The notes under the pieces: model-generated
Database searches by the model: none
Told to the model about the DNA's origin: nothing
Seen by the model: the letters and a program-made list of their open reading frames with translations, nothing else
Source of the DNA: Secundilactobacillus collinoides DSM 20515 = JCM 1123
GTDB lineage: Bacteria; Bacillota; Bacilli; Lactobacillales; Lactobacillaceae
NCBI RefSeq assembly: GCF_001435975.1
Contig: NZ_AYYR01000009.1
Location: forward strand, 51,672 to 115,671
Reading direction: 5' to 3'
Length of the DNA: 64,000 nt
Position numbers and translations under genes: made by a program
Shown here: positions 18,163-26,241 of the stretch, piece by piece
Layout of the letters: every line of letters begins with the position of its first letter
How positions within the stretch are numbered: position 1 is the first letter of the stretch

Positions 18163-18837
18163 ATGTTATCAATTGATAAATACGCGTATTCGAATCGATT
18201 TGTTGGCTGGTCACCAAACATGAAGGGGCTGTTGTGGCTTCTTGGCATGGTGGTTGCGTTTCAACCGTTTCAACCGCTCAAAGGCGTTGCCATCATTTTC
18301 GTGGCTGCCGCAACGATGTATGCCACGCATATGTCCTTTAAAAAGTATATGATCTGGTTTTACGCGATTCTGCCATTTCTGTTGTTAAGTATCATTGGCA
18401 TCATTTTTACAATGGGTAACACGAAGGCTGGCATTTACTACCCGGTGCCCCTGTTTGGCCATTACTTCGGCATCTCGATAGCAATGCTGCCAAAGGGCTT
18501 GCGGTTAGGTCTTCAGGTACTAACGGCGGTTGTCTGCACTTACTGGTTTGCGCTGACCACGCCATTTCAACAAATTATCAAACTGCTTAAAGCAGTGCAT
18601 TTACCGAAGCTGATGATTGAAGAAACGATGCTGATGTACCGGTTTATCTTTATCTTCATCGACGCTTTTGAACAAATATACCGAGCACAAAAATTACGCC
18701 TTGGGTATCGTAATTTTCGGTTAGCCATGCGTTCAAGTGCCATTCTCGCAAAAATGTTATTTGAGCAGGTCTTTGTCAACTATGAACAAATGGTTCACGC
18801 ACTGGACGCGAAACTGTACGACGGTGAATTTAAATAG
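18163..18837 (+). CDS. cbiQ: ECF-type cobalt/nickel transporter subunit CbiQ
   Basis: This is the T (coupling) component of the importer, 224 residues with about five membrane helices. The cytoplasmic segment RAQKLRLGYRNFRLAMRS carries the Ala-Arg-type coupling motifs that contact the ATPase grooves in this family. It lies 17 nt after cbiN and 16 nt before cbiO in the same operon. Confidence 0.92.
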   Translation: MLSIDKYAYSNRFVGWSPNMKGLLWLLGMVVAFQPFQPLKGVAIIFVAAATMYATHMSFKKYMIWFYAILPFLLLSIIGIIFTMGNTKAGIYYPVPLFGHYFGISIAMLPKGLRLGLQVLTAVVCTYWFALTTPFQQIIKLLKAVHLPKLMIEETMLMYRFIFIFIDAFEQIYRAQKLRLGYRNFRLAMRSSAILAKMLFEQVFVNYEQMVHALDAKLYDGEFK

Positions 18838-18853
18838 GAGGGGGGATAACATA

Positions 18854-19705
18854 ATGATTGAGCTGCAACACATCGATTTTGAATATGAAGAAAAAAAGCC
18901 GATCTTAAAGGATATCTCCCTGCAGCTTGGTGCTAATGGCGCTAACGTTATTGGGTTTATCGGTCCGAATGGGACTGGGAAATCAACACTGTTTCTAAAC
19001 TTAGTCGGGATGCTCAAGCCGACCGGCGGTAAAATTCTGGTAGACGGGCAACCCATCAAATACAACAAAAAAGGATTGAATAAACTGCGTCAAAAGATTG
19101 GAATTGTGTTTCAAAACTCTGATCAGCAAATTTTCTACTCCATCGTGAAGGACGACGTTGCGTTTGCCTTGCATAATCTGGATATCCCGGAAGATGAGAT
19201 CACTAAGCGCGTTGACCGGGTCTTAGAAGAACTGGATATTTCCCACCTCAAAGAAAAGCCGATCCAGTATCTTAGCGGCGGCCAGAAAAAACGGGTGGCC
19301 ATTGCTGGCATCCTAGTTCTGCAATCAGAATGGCTGTTACTTGATGAACCGACAGCGGGTTTGGATCCTGATGGTAAAAAGCGTATGGTCGATTTGATCA
19401 AGCACCTGATTGCTAACGGGCAGAAAATTATTTTATCGAGTCATGATATGGACTTTATGTATGACGTTTGCGATTACTTCTACATTTTAAAACAGGGTCA
19501 AATTGTGAAATCCGGCGAAAAGGAAGCGGTTTTCTTGGATGAACAGCTGTTACTAGACAGCAAGCTTGACCAACCATGGTTAGTCAAGCTGCACCAAGAG
19601 CTGCACTTACCGCTGTATCCCAACAAAGAAGCGCTATTTGCAGATAGGGGTCTGGCACAGCAGTTAATGTTGGCACAATTGGACACCAATAGTGAAGTAG
19701 GATAA
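18854..19705 (+). CDS. cbiO: ECF-type cobalt/nickel transporter ATPase CbiO
   Basis: This is the ATPase that energises the CbiMNQ complex. It has Walker A GPNGTGKST near residue 38, Q-loop GIVFQNSDQQIFYSIVKDDV (typical of ECF ATPases), signature YLSGGQKKR and Walker B WLLLDEPTAGLDP. ATG 18854 is chosen because the GGAGGGGGG run at 18837-18845 sits just before it and the protein then begins MIELQHIDFEYE as expected. Upstream in-frame codons run into cbiQ. The predicted length is 283 residues. A terminator overlaps the stop codon region. Confidence 0.94.
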   Translation: MIELQHIDFEYEEKKPILKDISLQLGANGANVIGFIGPNGTGKSTLFLNLVGMLKPTGGKILVDGQPIKYNKKGLNKLRQKIGIVFQNSDQQIFYSIVKDDVAFALHNLDIPEDEITKRVDRVLEELDISHLKEKPIQYLSGGQKKRVAIAGILVLQSEWLLLDEPTAGLDPDGKKRMVDLIKHLIANGQKIILSSHDMDFMYDVCDYFYILKQGQIVKSGEKEAVFLDEQLLLDSKLDQPWLVKLHQELHLPLYPNKEALFADRGLAQQLMLAQLDTNSEVG

Positions 19706-19743
19706 AAAACGCATGTGTGACAATAGGTCACCATGCGTTTTTT
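19704..19743. terminator. Bidirectional terminator after cbiO
   Basis: AAAAAACGCATG and GTGAC pair with GTCAC and CATGCGTTTTTT around a five-base loop. The symmetric A and T runs suit both cbiO on the plus strand and the membrane-protein gene on the minus strand. Confidence 0.85.
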
Positions 19744-19746
19744 AGT

Positions 19747-20493
19747 TTAAAATCTAACAGTTTGCAACACGAGTTGAACCGCTAAAATGCCTAGGGTCAG
19801 GTAAACAATCATGTGCTGCATATGCACGTAGCGGTTGTATTCCTTATGACGTTTATCATCCGATTTGTGTGCGAAGTCTTCAGCCATCAGTGCTTCGGCC
19901 TGCAGGAGGTCGGTGTGCATTAGGTACATGGACAGCAGTGCAAACAAATACTCTCGCTCATCACCGTCTGACAACCGATTGGCTTCATCGTGGACGACTT
20001 CCAGCTGGTCCGTGGTGAGTGGTTCAGCTGGCATCTCCGACTTGAGATATTCTGGGATGTGGGCGAGTTTTTGATACTCCTGCCAGAGATTGTGGACGAT
20101 GGAATTGAAAAATTTTCTTGGCAGCCAAATGCGATTGCTGGTAATCAGCCGACTGGTGAGCCAAGCTAATGACCCAAACAGCAAGATGAACGCCACCATG
20201 CCAAGGATATCCGTCATGTCAGAAGTACCGACCATCGTGATGTGGACGATTGAGGGCAAACAGGCGACGAGGATTGGGATGATGTACATACGCATCAGGG
20301 CAATAGCGGTTTGCGAGCGCCCTTCTCGTGACTGCAAGGAGGTTCTAATGGCACTGAGATACTGGGTCATCATGGTGAACTGACCCTCGTAATCTTCGTA
20401 GGAGACGATTTGTTTGGCGAATATTCGAACAAAGTAGAATGCCACGATGGCATTGACCGCTAGCATAATGATATTAAATTGAAATTGACTCAT
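19747..20493 (-). CDS. Membrane protein of unknown function
   Basis: I do not recognise a family. The 248-residue protein has an N-terminal transmembrane segment, two more near residues 70-90 and 95-115, a soluble region of about 100 residues rich in charged amino acids (including a DGDERE motif) and a C-terminal hydrophobic segment. The upstream bases read AGGAGG before the start on the minus strand. It is transcribed alone, convergent with cbiO. Confidence 0.75.
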   Translation of the reverse strand: MSQFQFNIIMLAVNAIVAFYFVRIFAKQIVSYEDYEGQFTMMTQYLSAIRTSLQSREGRSQTAIALMRMYIIPILVACLPSIVHITMVGTSDMTDILGMVAFILLFGSLAWLTSRLITSNRIWLPRKFFNSIVHNLWQEYQKLAHIPEYLKSEMPAEPLTTDQLEVVHDEANRLSDGDEREYLFALLSMYLMHTDLLQAEALMAEDFAHKSDDKRHKEYNRYVHMQHMIVYLTLGILAVQLVLQTVRF

Positions 20494-20646
20494 TGGCGCC
20501 TCCTGAACGTGTTTTTGACTTTAGTGCTATGTTCGTTTCGGTAGATTTTTAGGGTAACTTTGGTTGACACCTTCTTGCTCGTCACGATGGGTAAATTAAT
20601 AGTAAAATGGCGTAACGGCGCGATGCTTAGTCGCTATTTTTTGACG

Positions 20647-21645
20647 TTACGTCAACACCCCAAGCGCGGTCATTTGCGTGCTGATCCGCTGACCCCATTC
20701 GTCATGGTTATGGTGGGCGAGTTCGTTGACGATGAAATCTGGCTGGATGCAGTCGACTACGCGTTGGATGGCGGCGTCATCGAACGGCAGGTGCATGTCG
20801 ACCTTACCTATTAGGCCGTAGACCTGCGCAAACTGGTCCAAGTAGGAAGCATCCTTGTTCAACGGCAGATTTTTGTTGACCTCGTCGAAAAAAATCCGCC
20901 GAGTTTGAACGCTGCAGTTGATGTGCATGCCTTTAATATGAGGGAGAATTGCCCTGTTGTTGTCCAGCACGTCCAAAATGTAGTTGCAGGCTTCTGCCTG
21001 GCTTTTTAGCTTGAGATTCGTATTAGTTAAGTGACCTGTATCAAGGACGATGCCGATGTTCGGTATTTTAACCTGATCCAACAAAGCCGTCGGAAAATCG
21101 GTATCAAGTAAGCTCATACCGCCGATTGTGAGATTTTCAAACAAAAAATCATAATCCATGAAGGCACCGAAACGCTCATACAGGGTATTCACAAAATCAA
21201 CCGTTTCATCTAAAAGTCGTAGCTGCTTGGCAGCATCGATCTTCAACGGGTCGAAGTTATATAGATCCTTCAGCGTCGTGTCTCCCACGTGGTACACGAC
21301 GTATTCTACGCCCAATTCGTGCGCTTTTTTCAGTTGCTGACCATAGATGTCAATCAGCGCTTCCTTGTCCTTAGCTTGGTAAAATTGCGTCCAAGCGTCC
21401 TTAGAACCAAACTCGGTCGTCAATGCGGTACGGTCGTTTTCCCATAAGGGCATCCAGGTCGGATAAAAGCTCAGGTGCAGACCATGAACCATATCCGGTT
21501 TGATTTTTGGCGACACATCAGCGCCCACCAAAATACCTTCGATTCCTTGGCAGCGATACTGGCCATAAAAATCCCGTAACGCCTGTTCACTGGCAAATTC
21601 ATCGACTGATTGGCAGTTTAAGGGCATGTTGATTAGGTATTCCAT
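20647..21645 (-). CDS. Xylose-isomerase-like TIM-barrel protein
   Basis: This 332-residue protein resembles the AP-endonuclease-2/sugar-phosphate isomerase superfamily. The features that suggest it are HLSFYPTW near residue 77, YVVYHVGD near 116, FENLTIGG near 170, GIVLDTGHL near 200 and HINC near 243. They supply the regularly spaced His, Glu and Asp residues that bind a divalent metal at the barrel mouth. The substrate (sugar or polyol epimerase, or DNA) is not identifiable. It is a single minus-strand gene with a GAAAG-type ribosome binding site. Confidence 0.8.
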   Translation of the reverse strand: MEYLINMPLNCQSVDEFASEQALRDFYGQYRCQGIEGILVGADVSPKIKPDMVHGLHLSFYPTWMPLWENDRTALTTEFGSKDAWTQFYQAKDKEALIDIYGQQLKKAHELGVEYVVYHVGDTTLKDLYNFDPLKIDAAKQLRLLDETVDFVNTLYERFGAFMDYDFLFENLTIGGMSLLDTDFPTALLDQVKIPNIGIVLDTGHLTNTNLKLKSQAEACNYILDVLDNNRAILPHIKGMHINCSVQTRRIFFDEVNKNLPLNKDASYLDQFAQVYGLIGKVDMHLPFDDAAIQRVVDCIQPDFIVNELAHHNHDEWGQRISTQMTALGVLT

Positions 21646-21848
21646 CGGGGTGACTTCCTCTTTCTAATGGCTTTTCTTCCTGTTTAAATTATACCCTAAG
21701 CAACATTTTATTTAACCCCTTACATTCCTTTACTGACTTGCTTGCTCAACTATTAGCGACTATGCTACAATTTTAGTAGCGATTTGAAGAATGTTGTTAG
21801 TCGGGCAAGTAAAACCATTAACCGACCGATAAATTAAGGAGTTTATTT

Positions 21849-22292
21849 ATGTTAAAAAAGCAACTGGTGTCTTTAGGTATCGTATCGTGGGCGCTATTTT
21901 CAATCATTAACCTGTTAATGTCTTCTGAATTTGTTAAACTTAAGAGTCAGATCAGCACAAGTGATATGATTAAATCACTGATCGTCTCTGGTGTGCTATA
22001 CTTCATACCAATCATTATCGGTGCGCTTGGTCATAACGCCGGCTATTATGTGTTAGCGTTGGTGATCATTGTTTATTCCGTTGCCCTGGTCAACGTGATT
22101 TTAAGCATGATCAACGCCAGCGATGCCAATATGACGATCAAGGCTGTGATGATTTTTGCGAGTCTTGCAGCGCTGGTCTTTAACGGCTATTGGATGATAC
22201 TAGCGTTTCGGTATCGGCACCGTCTGGATAAGATTCGTGACGAAAAAAAGTATCAAGATATCAAGAAATGGCAGGAACAACAAAAAAAATAA
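21849..22292 (+). CDS. Small four-helix membrane protein, unknown
   Basis: No family is recognised. This 147-residue protein has about four hydrophobic segments (residues 10-25, 47-65, 72-92 and 105-122) and a short Lys/Gln-rich cytoplasmic tail. AAGGAG lies at 21837-21842, just before the start. The next gene begins 12 nt downstream, so the two are likely co-expressed. Confidence 0.75.
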   Translation: MLKKQLVSLGIVSWALFSIINLLMSSEFVKLKSQISTSDMIKSLIVSGVLYFIPIIIGALGHNAGYYVLALVIIVYSVALVNVILSMINASDANMTIKAVMIFASLAALVFNGYWMILAFRYRHRLDKIRDEKKYQDIKKWQEQQKK

Positions 22293-22304
22293 TCGAGGTC
22301 TAAT

Positions 22305-22877
22305 ATGGAAATTGCAGTAGCAGACTTTATTGAAAAGGTAGAAACAGAACAGGTGACCGCACAACGGTTTGAAATTACCCGGGGGGCGTTGGAACAGCAA
22401 GGGAAGAAGGCTGTTTTAACACCGATCGTTGAATTTGTCTCAGAAACGGTGCAGAAGGGCGAGCTCGCGTCAGCAACCTTAGCCTTTACGGACGATGAGA
22501 TTGAATTTCGTTTGGAGACCAGCATCATCAACCTCCCGTTGCGGTACGTCAACACCATTAAGAAGATGCTGTCAGATGAAGACGATATGGCGGTCAACGT
22601 ATACAGTGTCATCGAATCACCAGACGTGAACGCGTCTTCACTGCGCATTGATAAGGTGGCTTCAGTTGAAGATTTCGAGACACACCAAGATGTCATGGCT
22701 GAATCTATCGGCGAGTGGTTGGATACGCAACTGGCTGCGATTAAAACCAATGAAGTACACCGGGCCGAAACGGATGCATTGAAGGCCAAGGAAGAAGCCG
22801 ACGCTGAGAAAAAGCAGGCAAAAAAAACGACAGCCAAAAAGACGATCAAGAAGACCCCAAAGAAAACGGACAAGTAA
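22305..22877 (+). CDS. Conserved-looking protein with lysine-rich tail, unknown
   Basis: This is a 190-residue soluble protein that I cannot assign. The body (1-155) is acidic with alternating beta-like segments. The last 35 residues are a low-complexity Lys/Ala/Thr tail containing repeated KKT and AKK units, as seen in nucleic-acid-binding or ribosome-associated extensions. It follows the small membrane protein by 12 nt and is probably in the same operon. A candidate small-RNA gene begins within about 50-80 bp of its stop. Confidence 0.75.
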   Translation: MEIAVADFIEKVETEQVTAQRFEITRGALEQQGKKAVLTPIVEFVSETVQKGELASATLAFTDDEIEFRLETSIINLPLRYVNTIKKMLSDEDDMAVNVYSVIESPDVNASSLRIDKVASVEDFETHQDVMAESIGEWLDTQLAAIKTNEVHRAETDALKAKEEADAEKKQAKKTTAKKTIKKTPKKTDK

Positions 22878-22924
22878 GGTCTAGAACTTTAGCTTCACAA
22901 GGATGGTAAAACGTGTTATTGTAG

Positions 22925-23133
22925 TTACATGCGATGAGTCGAGAATAATCACGTCGTCAGTAATGGCGGTCTGCGCAAGCGGCTAGGTGATTTTCTGGCA
23001 GCGGGCACGTTTTTCCCACCGTATTGTGGGTGCCATAGTTCAAAGGAAATGTGGATTTCTGAGAACTCACTTAGCAATAAGTGGCTGCGTTTGATCCTCT
23101 CAACCAGTTTAGGCTGGCTGGGGGGATTTTTTG
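22925..23133 (+). ncRNA. Candidate structured small RNA, 6S-RNA-like architecture
   Basis: The region ends in an intrinsic terminator: ATCCTCTCAACCAG pairs with CTGGCTGGGGGGAT (23094-23127), followed by six T. Upstream bases form a rod. GGTC (22968-22971) pairs with GATC (23093-23096), CGCAAGC (22974-22980, one bulge) with GCTGCG (23084-23089), and CTAGGTGA (22983-22990) with TCACTTAG (23067-23074). A large internal bubble follows and then a terminal stem GGCA/TGCC plus CCCAC/GTGGG. A small hairpin, AGTTC-GAAAT/ATTTC-GAACT, sits on the 3' side of the bubble. This is the shape of 6S RNA. Folding was done by eye, and the 5' end is uncertain. A possible promoter is TTCACA-N17-TATTGT at 22894-22922. 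Confidence 0.45.
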
Positions 23134-23213
23134 TTGGCGTGCACGTCATCGATAATCATTAAGTGCCAAACTTTACCGTTTATAGATTAACTAAATTTTT
23201 TTACAAAAAAAGG

Positions 23214-23242
23214 TTGACATGAACATTAAATGAGAGTTAAAT
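23214..23242 (+). promoter_or_regulatory. Promoter of the metI-metC T-box unit
   Basis: TTGACA (23214-23219) and TTAAAT (23237-23242) are 17 nt apart. Transcription would start shortly before the T-box leader. Confidence 0.75.
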
Positions 23243-23264
23243 TAGAACCAATCTCATATTAGGC

Positions 23265-23522
23265 AATGACGAGAAGAGTAAGTTGCGTGAACTTGTTAAG
23301 AGAGCTGTGCTTGGTGAAATGCAGCCTTGTTCAACGACTGAAGATGATCTCAGAGCCTGATTCGGGGTCCACGGGCTACCGAATCCGTCAGCAATCGTTA
23401 CCTTGCAAAAGTCTCCTCATTTAGGTGAGGGTACTTTTCAAGGCTTGAATTGTGAGATTCAAGTAAATTTCAGGTGGTAACGCGAAACCTTCGTCCCGAT
23501 ACTTTAGGGGCGGAGGTTTTTT
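23265..23522 (+). promoter_or_regulatory. T-box leader, predicted methionine specificity
   Basis: The T-box core AGGTGGTAACGCG is at 23472-23484. The terminator AAACCTTCGTCCC/GGGGCGGAGGTTTTTT spans 23486-23522. In Stem I, GAGAAGAGTAAGTTG (from 23271) can pair through AGTTG with CGACT at 23335-23339. This leaves GAAGATGA as the 3' side of the specifier loop, with ATG at 23344-23346 followed by a purine. A Met codon fits the downstream methionine biosynthesis genes. Uncharged tRNA-Met would favour the antiterminator and allow read-through. Confidence 0.85.
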
Positions 23523-23542
23523 CTATTCTAGGAGGTCTTCGA

Positions 23543-24679
23543 ATGACAAAAAAACAACATATTGAAACCATTCTTGCTCAGGCAGGAAACCGTTCAGACG
23601 ATGAAAAAACCGGCGCTGTTTCTACGCCATTGTACTTCTCAACTGCATACCGTCACGCTGGGTTAGGTCAGTCAACGGGTTACGATTATTCTCGGGAAAC
23701 GAATCCCACACGTGATCAGTTGCAACAAGCCCTAGCCAAGTTGGAAAACGGCGACACGGCTTTCGCGTTAAGTTCTGGGATGGCGGCCATTCAATTGGTC
23801 TTTACCCAGTTCAAGACTGGTGACGAAATTGTTGTTTCTGATGACCTTTATGGCGGCTCATTTCGGTTCTTCGACCTGTTGACCGATAATTACGGGTTGA
23901 AATTCGACCTCTGGGACGGCCAGGATTATGCGCGTTTGACCGAATTGACAAAACACGCCGAAACGAAGGGCATATGGCTGGAAACACCATCTAATCCAAC
24001 CATGAAGATTATTGACATTCACCATACGGCTGAAATTGCCCACAAAAATGGCATGAAAGTTATCGTGGATAACACCTTCTACACGCCGTTGCTGCAACAA
24101 CCATTGAACGAAGGGGCCGATATCGTGGTTCACAGTGCCACCAAGTATCTGAGCGGGCACAACGACATTTTAGCCGGTGCGGTTGTCTGTAAGAGCCAAG
24201 ACGACGCCGACCTGATTGACCATAATTTAACAACCACAGGCGCCGTCTTGGATCCCTTCGATTGCTGGTTGTTACTCCGTAGTTTGAAGACTTTGCCGTT
24301 ACGTTTAGCACAACATGAACGTAACGCCAAAGCCATCGTGGCTGATCTGGAAAAGAATTCAGCCGTTGAGAAAGTCCTTTATCCGGGTCATGGCGGTATG
24401 ATCAGCTTTTACGTCCGCGATGAAAGTTGGGTCAATACCATTTTGCAGAATCTTGAAATCATTTCGTTTGCTGAAAGTTTGGGTGGGGTTGAAAGTCTCA
24501 TGACTGTTCCTGCCATTCAAACACACAAGGATCTGTCCGTTGCTGAGCGGGAAGCCAAGGGCATCACTAGAAATCTGTTACGACTTTCCGTTGGTATCGA
24601 AAACAGTGACGATTTAATTGACGATTTGGATCACGCCATTTCAGTGGCAGCTAAAAACACGATCAAGACCACAAACTAG
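23543..24679 (+). CDS. metI: Cystathionine gamma-synthase / O-acylhomoserine thiolyase (MetI type)
   Basis: This PLP enzyme joins an activated homoserine with cysteine (or sulfide) in methionine synthesis. The PLP lysine lies in [10 protein letters not shown] (Lys201). SSGMAAIQL and [12 protein letters not shown] are further family motifs. The first ATG after the T-box terminator, at 23543, preceded by AGGAGG at 23530-23535, gives 378 residues. Reading frames starting earlier run through the T-box itself and are artefacts. The next gene follows after 11 nt and is also a Cys/Met-metabolism PLP enzyme, the same pairing as metI-metC in Bacillus subtilis, so gamma-synthase is the better call for this first gene. 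Confidence 0.9.
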   Translation: MTKKQHIETILAQAGNRSDDEKTGAVSTPLYFSTAYRHAGLGQSTGYDYSRETNPTRDQLQQALAKLENGDTAFALSSGMAAIQLVFTQFKTGDEIVVSDDLYGGSFRFFDLLTDNYGLKFDLWDGQDYARLTELTKHAETKGIWLETPSNPTMKIIDIHHTAEIAHKNGMKVIVDNTFYTPLLQQPLNEGADIVVHSATKYLSGHNDILAGAVVCKSQDDADLIDHNLTTTGAVLDPFDCWLLLRSLKTLPLRLAQHERNAKAIVADLEKNSAVEKVLYPGHGGMISFYVRDESWVNTILQNLEIISFAESLGGVESLMTVPAIQTHKDLSVAEREAKGITRNLLRLSVGIENSDDLIDDLDHAISVAAKNTIKTTN

Positions 24680-24690
24680 GGGGAATTTAC

Positions 24691-25881
24691 ATGAGTATTT
24701 CAGATTTTTCAGATGCAACTAAGGTTATCAAAACGACCACAAAACCAGATCCATCAACGGGTGCATTGAACCCGCCAATCCAATTGTCTTCAACCTTCGA
24801 ACAAAAAGACTTAGACCACTTTGGCAAGTATGATTACACCCGAAGCGGCAACCCAACTCGGGACGTTGTGGAAGACAGCATCGCTGAACTCGAACATGGG
24901 ACACGCGGATTTGCCTTCTCAACTGGGATGGCAGCCATCTCAACCGCCTTTTTGACCTTACATCAAGGCGACCACGTCATCGTAACCAGTGACGTTTATG
25001 GCGGGACTTTTCGTTTGGTGACTGAATTACTGCCCAACTACGGCATCGAATATGATTTCGTTGACTGTAATGATCCAGAGGCCCTGGAGGCGGCGTTCAA
25101 GTCAAACACCAAGTTGGTTTACATCGAAACACCCGCAAACCCAACCTTAAAGGTGACGGATATCAGACAAGTGGTCAAAATTGCCCACAGTCATGATGCA
25201 TTAGTATTTGCTGATAACACGGTTATGACCCCGATTTTCCAGAAACCATTGGATCTGGGTGTCGATTTAGTCTTACACAGCGGGACAAAGTTCTTGGCCG
25301 GCCACTCCGACATTTTAGCTGGTCTGATCGTCACAAAGTCTAAGGAATTAGGCGATGCCATCTACTTTATTCAAAACGCAATGGGTGCCACCCTTGGTGT
25401 TAGTGATTGCTGGTTGTTGCTGCGAGGAATTAAAACGTTAGGCATTCGGGTCAAAGCCGAAGCTAACAATGCGTTGGAACTCGCAAAATGGTTTGAAGAA
25501 CAACCAATTGTTGAAAAGGTCAACTATCCTGGCCTGGAAGATTTCGAAGGCCACGATGTGCAACTCAGTCAGGCAACCTCCGGCGGTGCGGTATTATCGT
25601 TTGATATTGGTACTGAAGACAATGTCCGAAAATTAGTCAAAGAACTCAAAATTCCAGTATTTTCAGTTTCCCTGGGGGCAGTGGAATCCATTATTTCGTA
25701 TCCACCAAAGATGTCACACGCAGAACTGACCGCTGACGAACGCCACGCGTGCGGTATCGGCGATGGGTTATTACGATTATCCGTAGGCGTTGAAGATGTC
25801 GATGATCTGAAGGCCGATTTTGCGCAGGCTTTCGCAAAAATCGCAGCAAGTCAAAAGGCTGACGTCCCAGTTGGCCGATAG
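24691..25881 (+). CDS. metC: Cystathionine beta-lyase (MetC type)
   Basis: This PLP enzyme cleaves cystathionine to homocysteine, ammonia and pyruvate. It has YDYTRSGNPTRDVVE, FSTGMAAIS and the PLP lysine in HSGTKFLAGHSD (Lys200). Its 396 residues are standard. GGGGGAA-type ribosome binding bases lie 8-10 nt upstream of the start. Gamma-synthase and beta-lyase paralogues are hard to separate by eye. The assignment follows gene order and resemblance to Bacillus MetC. It shares the methionine T-box of the upstream gene. Confidence 0.88.
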   Translation: MSISDFSDATKVIKTTTKPDPSTGALNPPIQLSSTFEQKDLDHFGKYDYTRSGNPTRDVVEDSIAELEHGTRGFAFSTGMAAISTAFLTLHQGDHVIVTSDVYGGTFRLVTELLPNYGIEYDFVDCNDPEALEAAFKSNTKLVYIETPANPTLKVTDIRQVVKIAHSHDALVFADNTVMTPIFQKPLDLGVDLVLHSGTKFLAGHSDILAGLIVTKSKELGDAIYFIQNAMGATLGVSDCWLLLRGIKTLGIRVKAEANNALELAKWFEEQPIVEKVNYPGLEDFEGHDVQLSQATSGGAVLSFDIGTEDNVRKLVKELKIPVFSVSLGAVESIISYPPKMSHAELTADERHACGIGDGLLRLSVGVEDVDDLKADFAQAFAKIAASQKADVPVGR

Positions 25882-25948
25882 GGTTGGGGAACCTTATAAG
25901 GCTTGATTCGAATTCCTATCACTTTGGTTTCAAATGAATAAAGTCAAG

Positions 25949-25982
25949 AAAAGTTCTCATCGAAAAGGTGGGGGCTTTTTTT
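25949..25982 (+). terminator. Terminator of metI-metC
   Basis: AAAGTTCTCATC pairs with GGTGGGGGCTTT (several G-T pairs) around a short A-rich loop and is followed by T residues. Confidence 0.7.
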
Positions 25983-26197
25983 AGAGTGCAGAACCAGGGG
26001 CGGTTAAGGAGTTGCACCGTGTTGCACGTTTAGGCTCGAGGACAGAAAAATGGGAAATCAATCGGGTCTTTGGCAAAAATAGCAGAAATTGTACCTGAAA
26101 AAAACAGTTCTGGGTTTAAGATCGAAGTCTCTCAGGCACCATGCTTCACACTCTTTCCTTGACTTACACCCACCTCTAAGTGCTTTACTAGTAACTG

Positions 26198-26224
26198 TAC
26201 AATAACAACGGGTACAGGTACCCG
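26198..26224 (+). promoter_or_regulatory. -10 element and palindromic operator before the alcohol dehydrogenase gene
   Basis: TACAAT at 26198-26203 is followed by the perfect palindrome CGGGTAC-AG-GTACCCG (26209-26224), which would cover the transcription start. A regulator binding here would block initiation. No good -35 is visible. AGGAGG at 26230-26235 belongs to the gene. Confidence 0.5.
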
Positions 26225-26241
26225 CTCACAGGAGGTTCACA

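Noticed and set aside
18737-18853. A longer CbiO beginning inside cbiQ
   Set aside because: The added residues do not match any ATPase, and the strong ribosome binding site points to ATG 18854.
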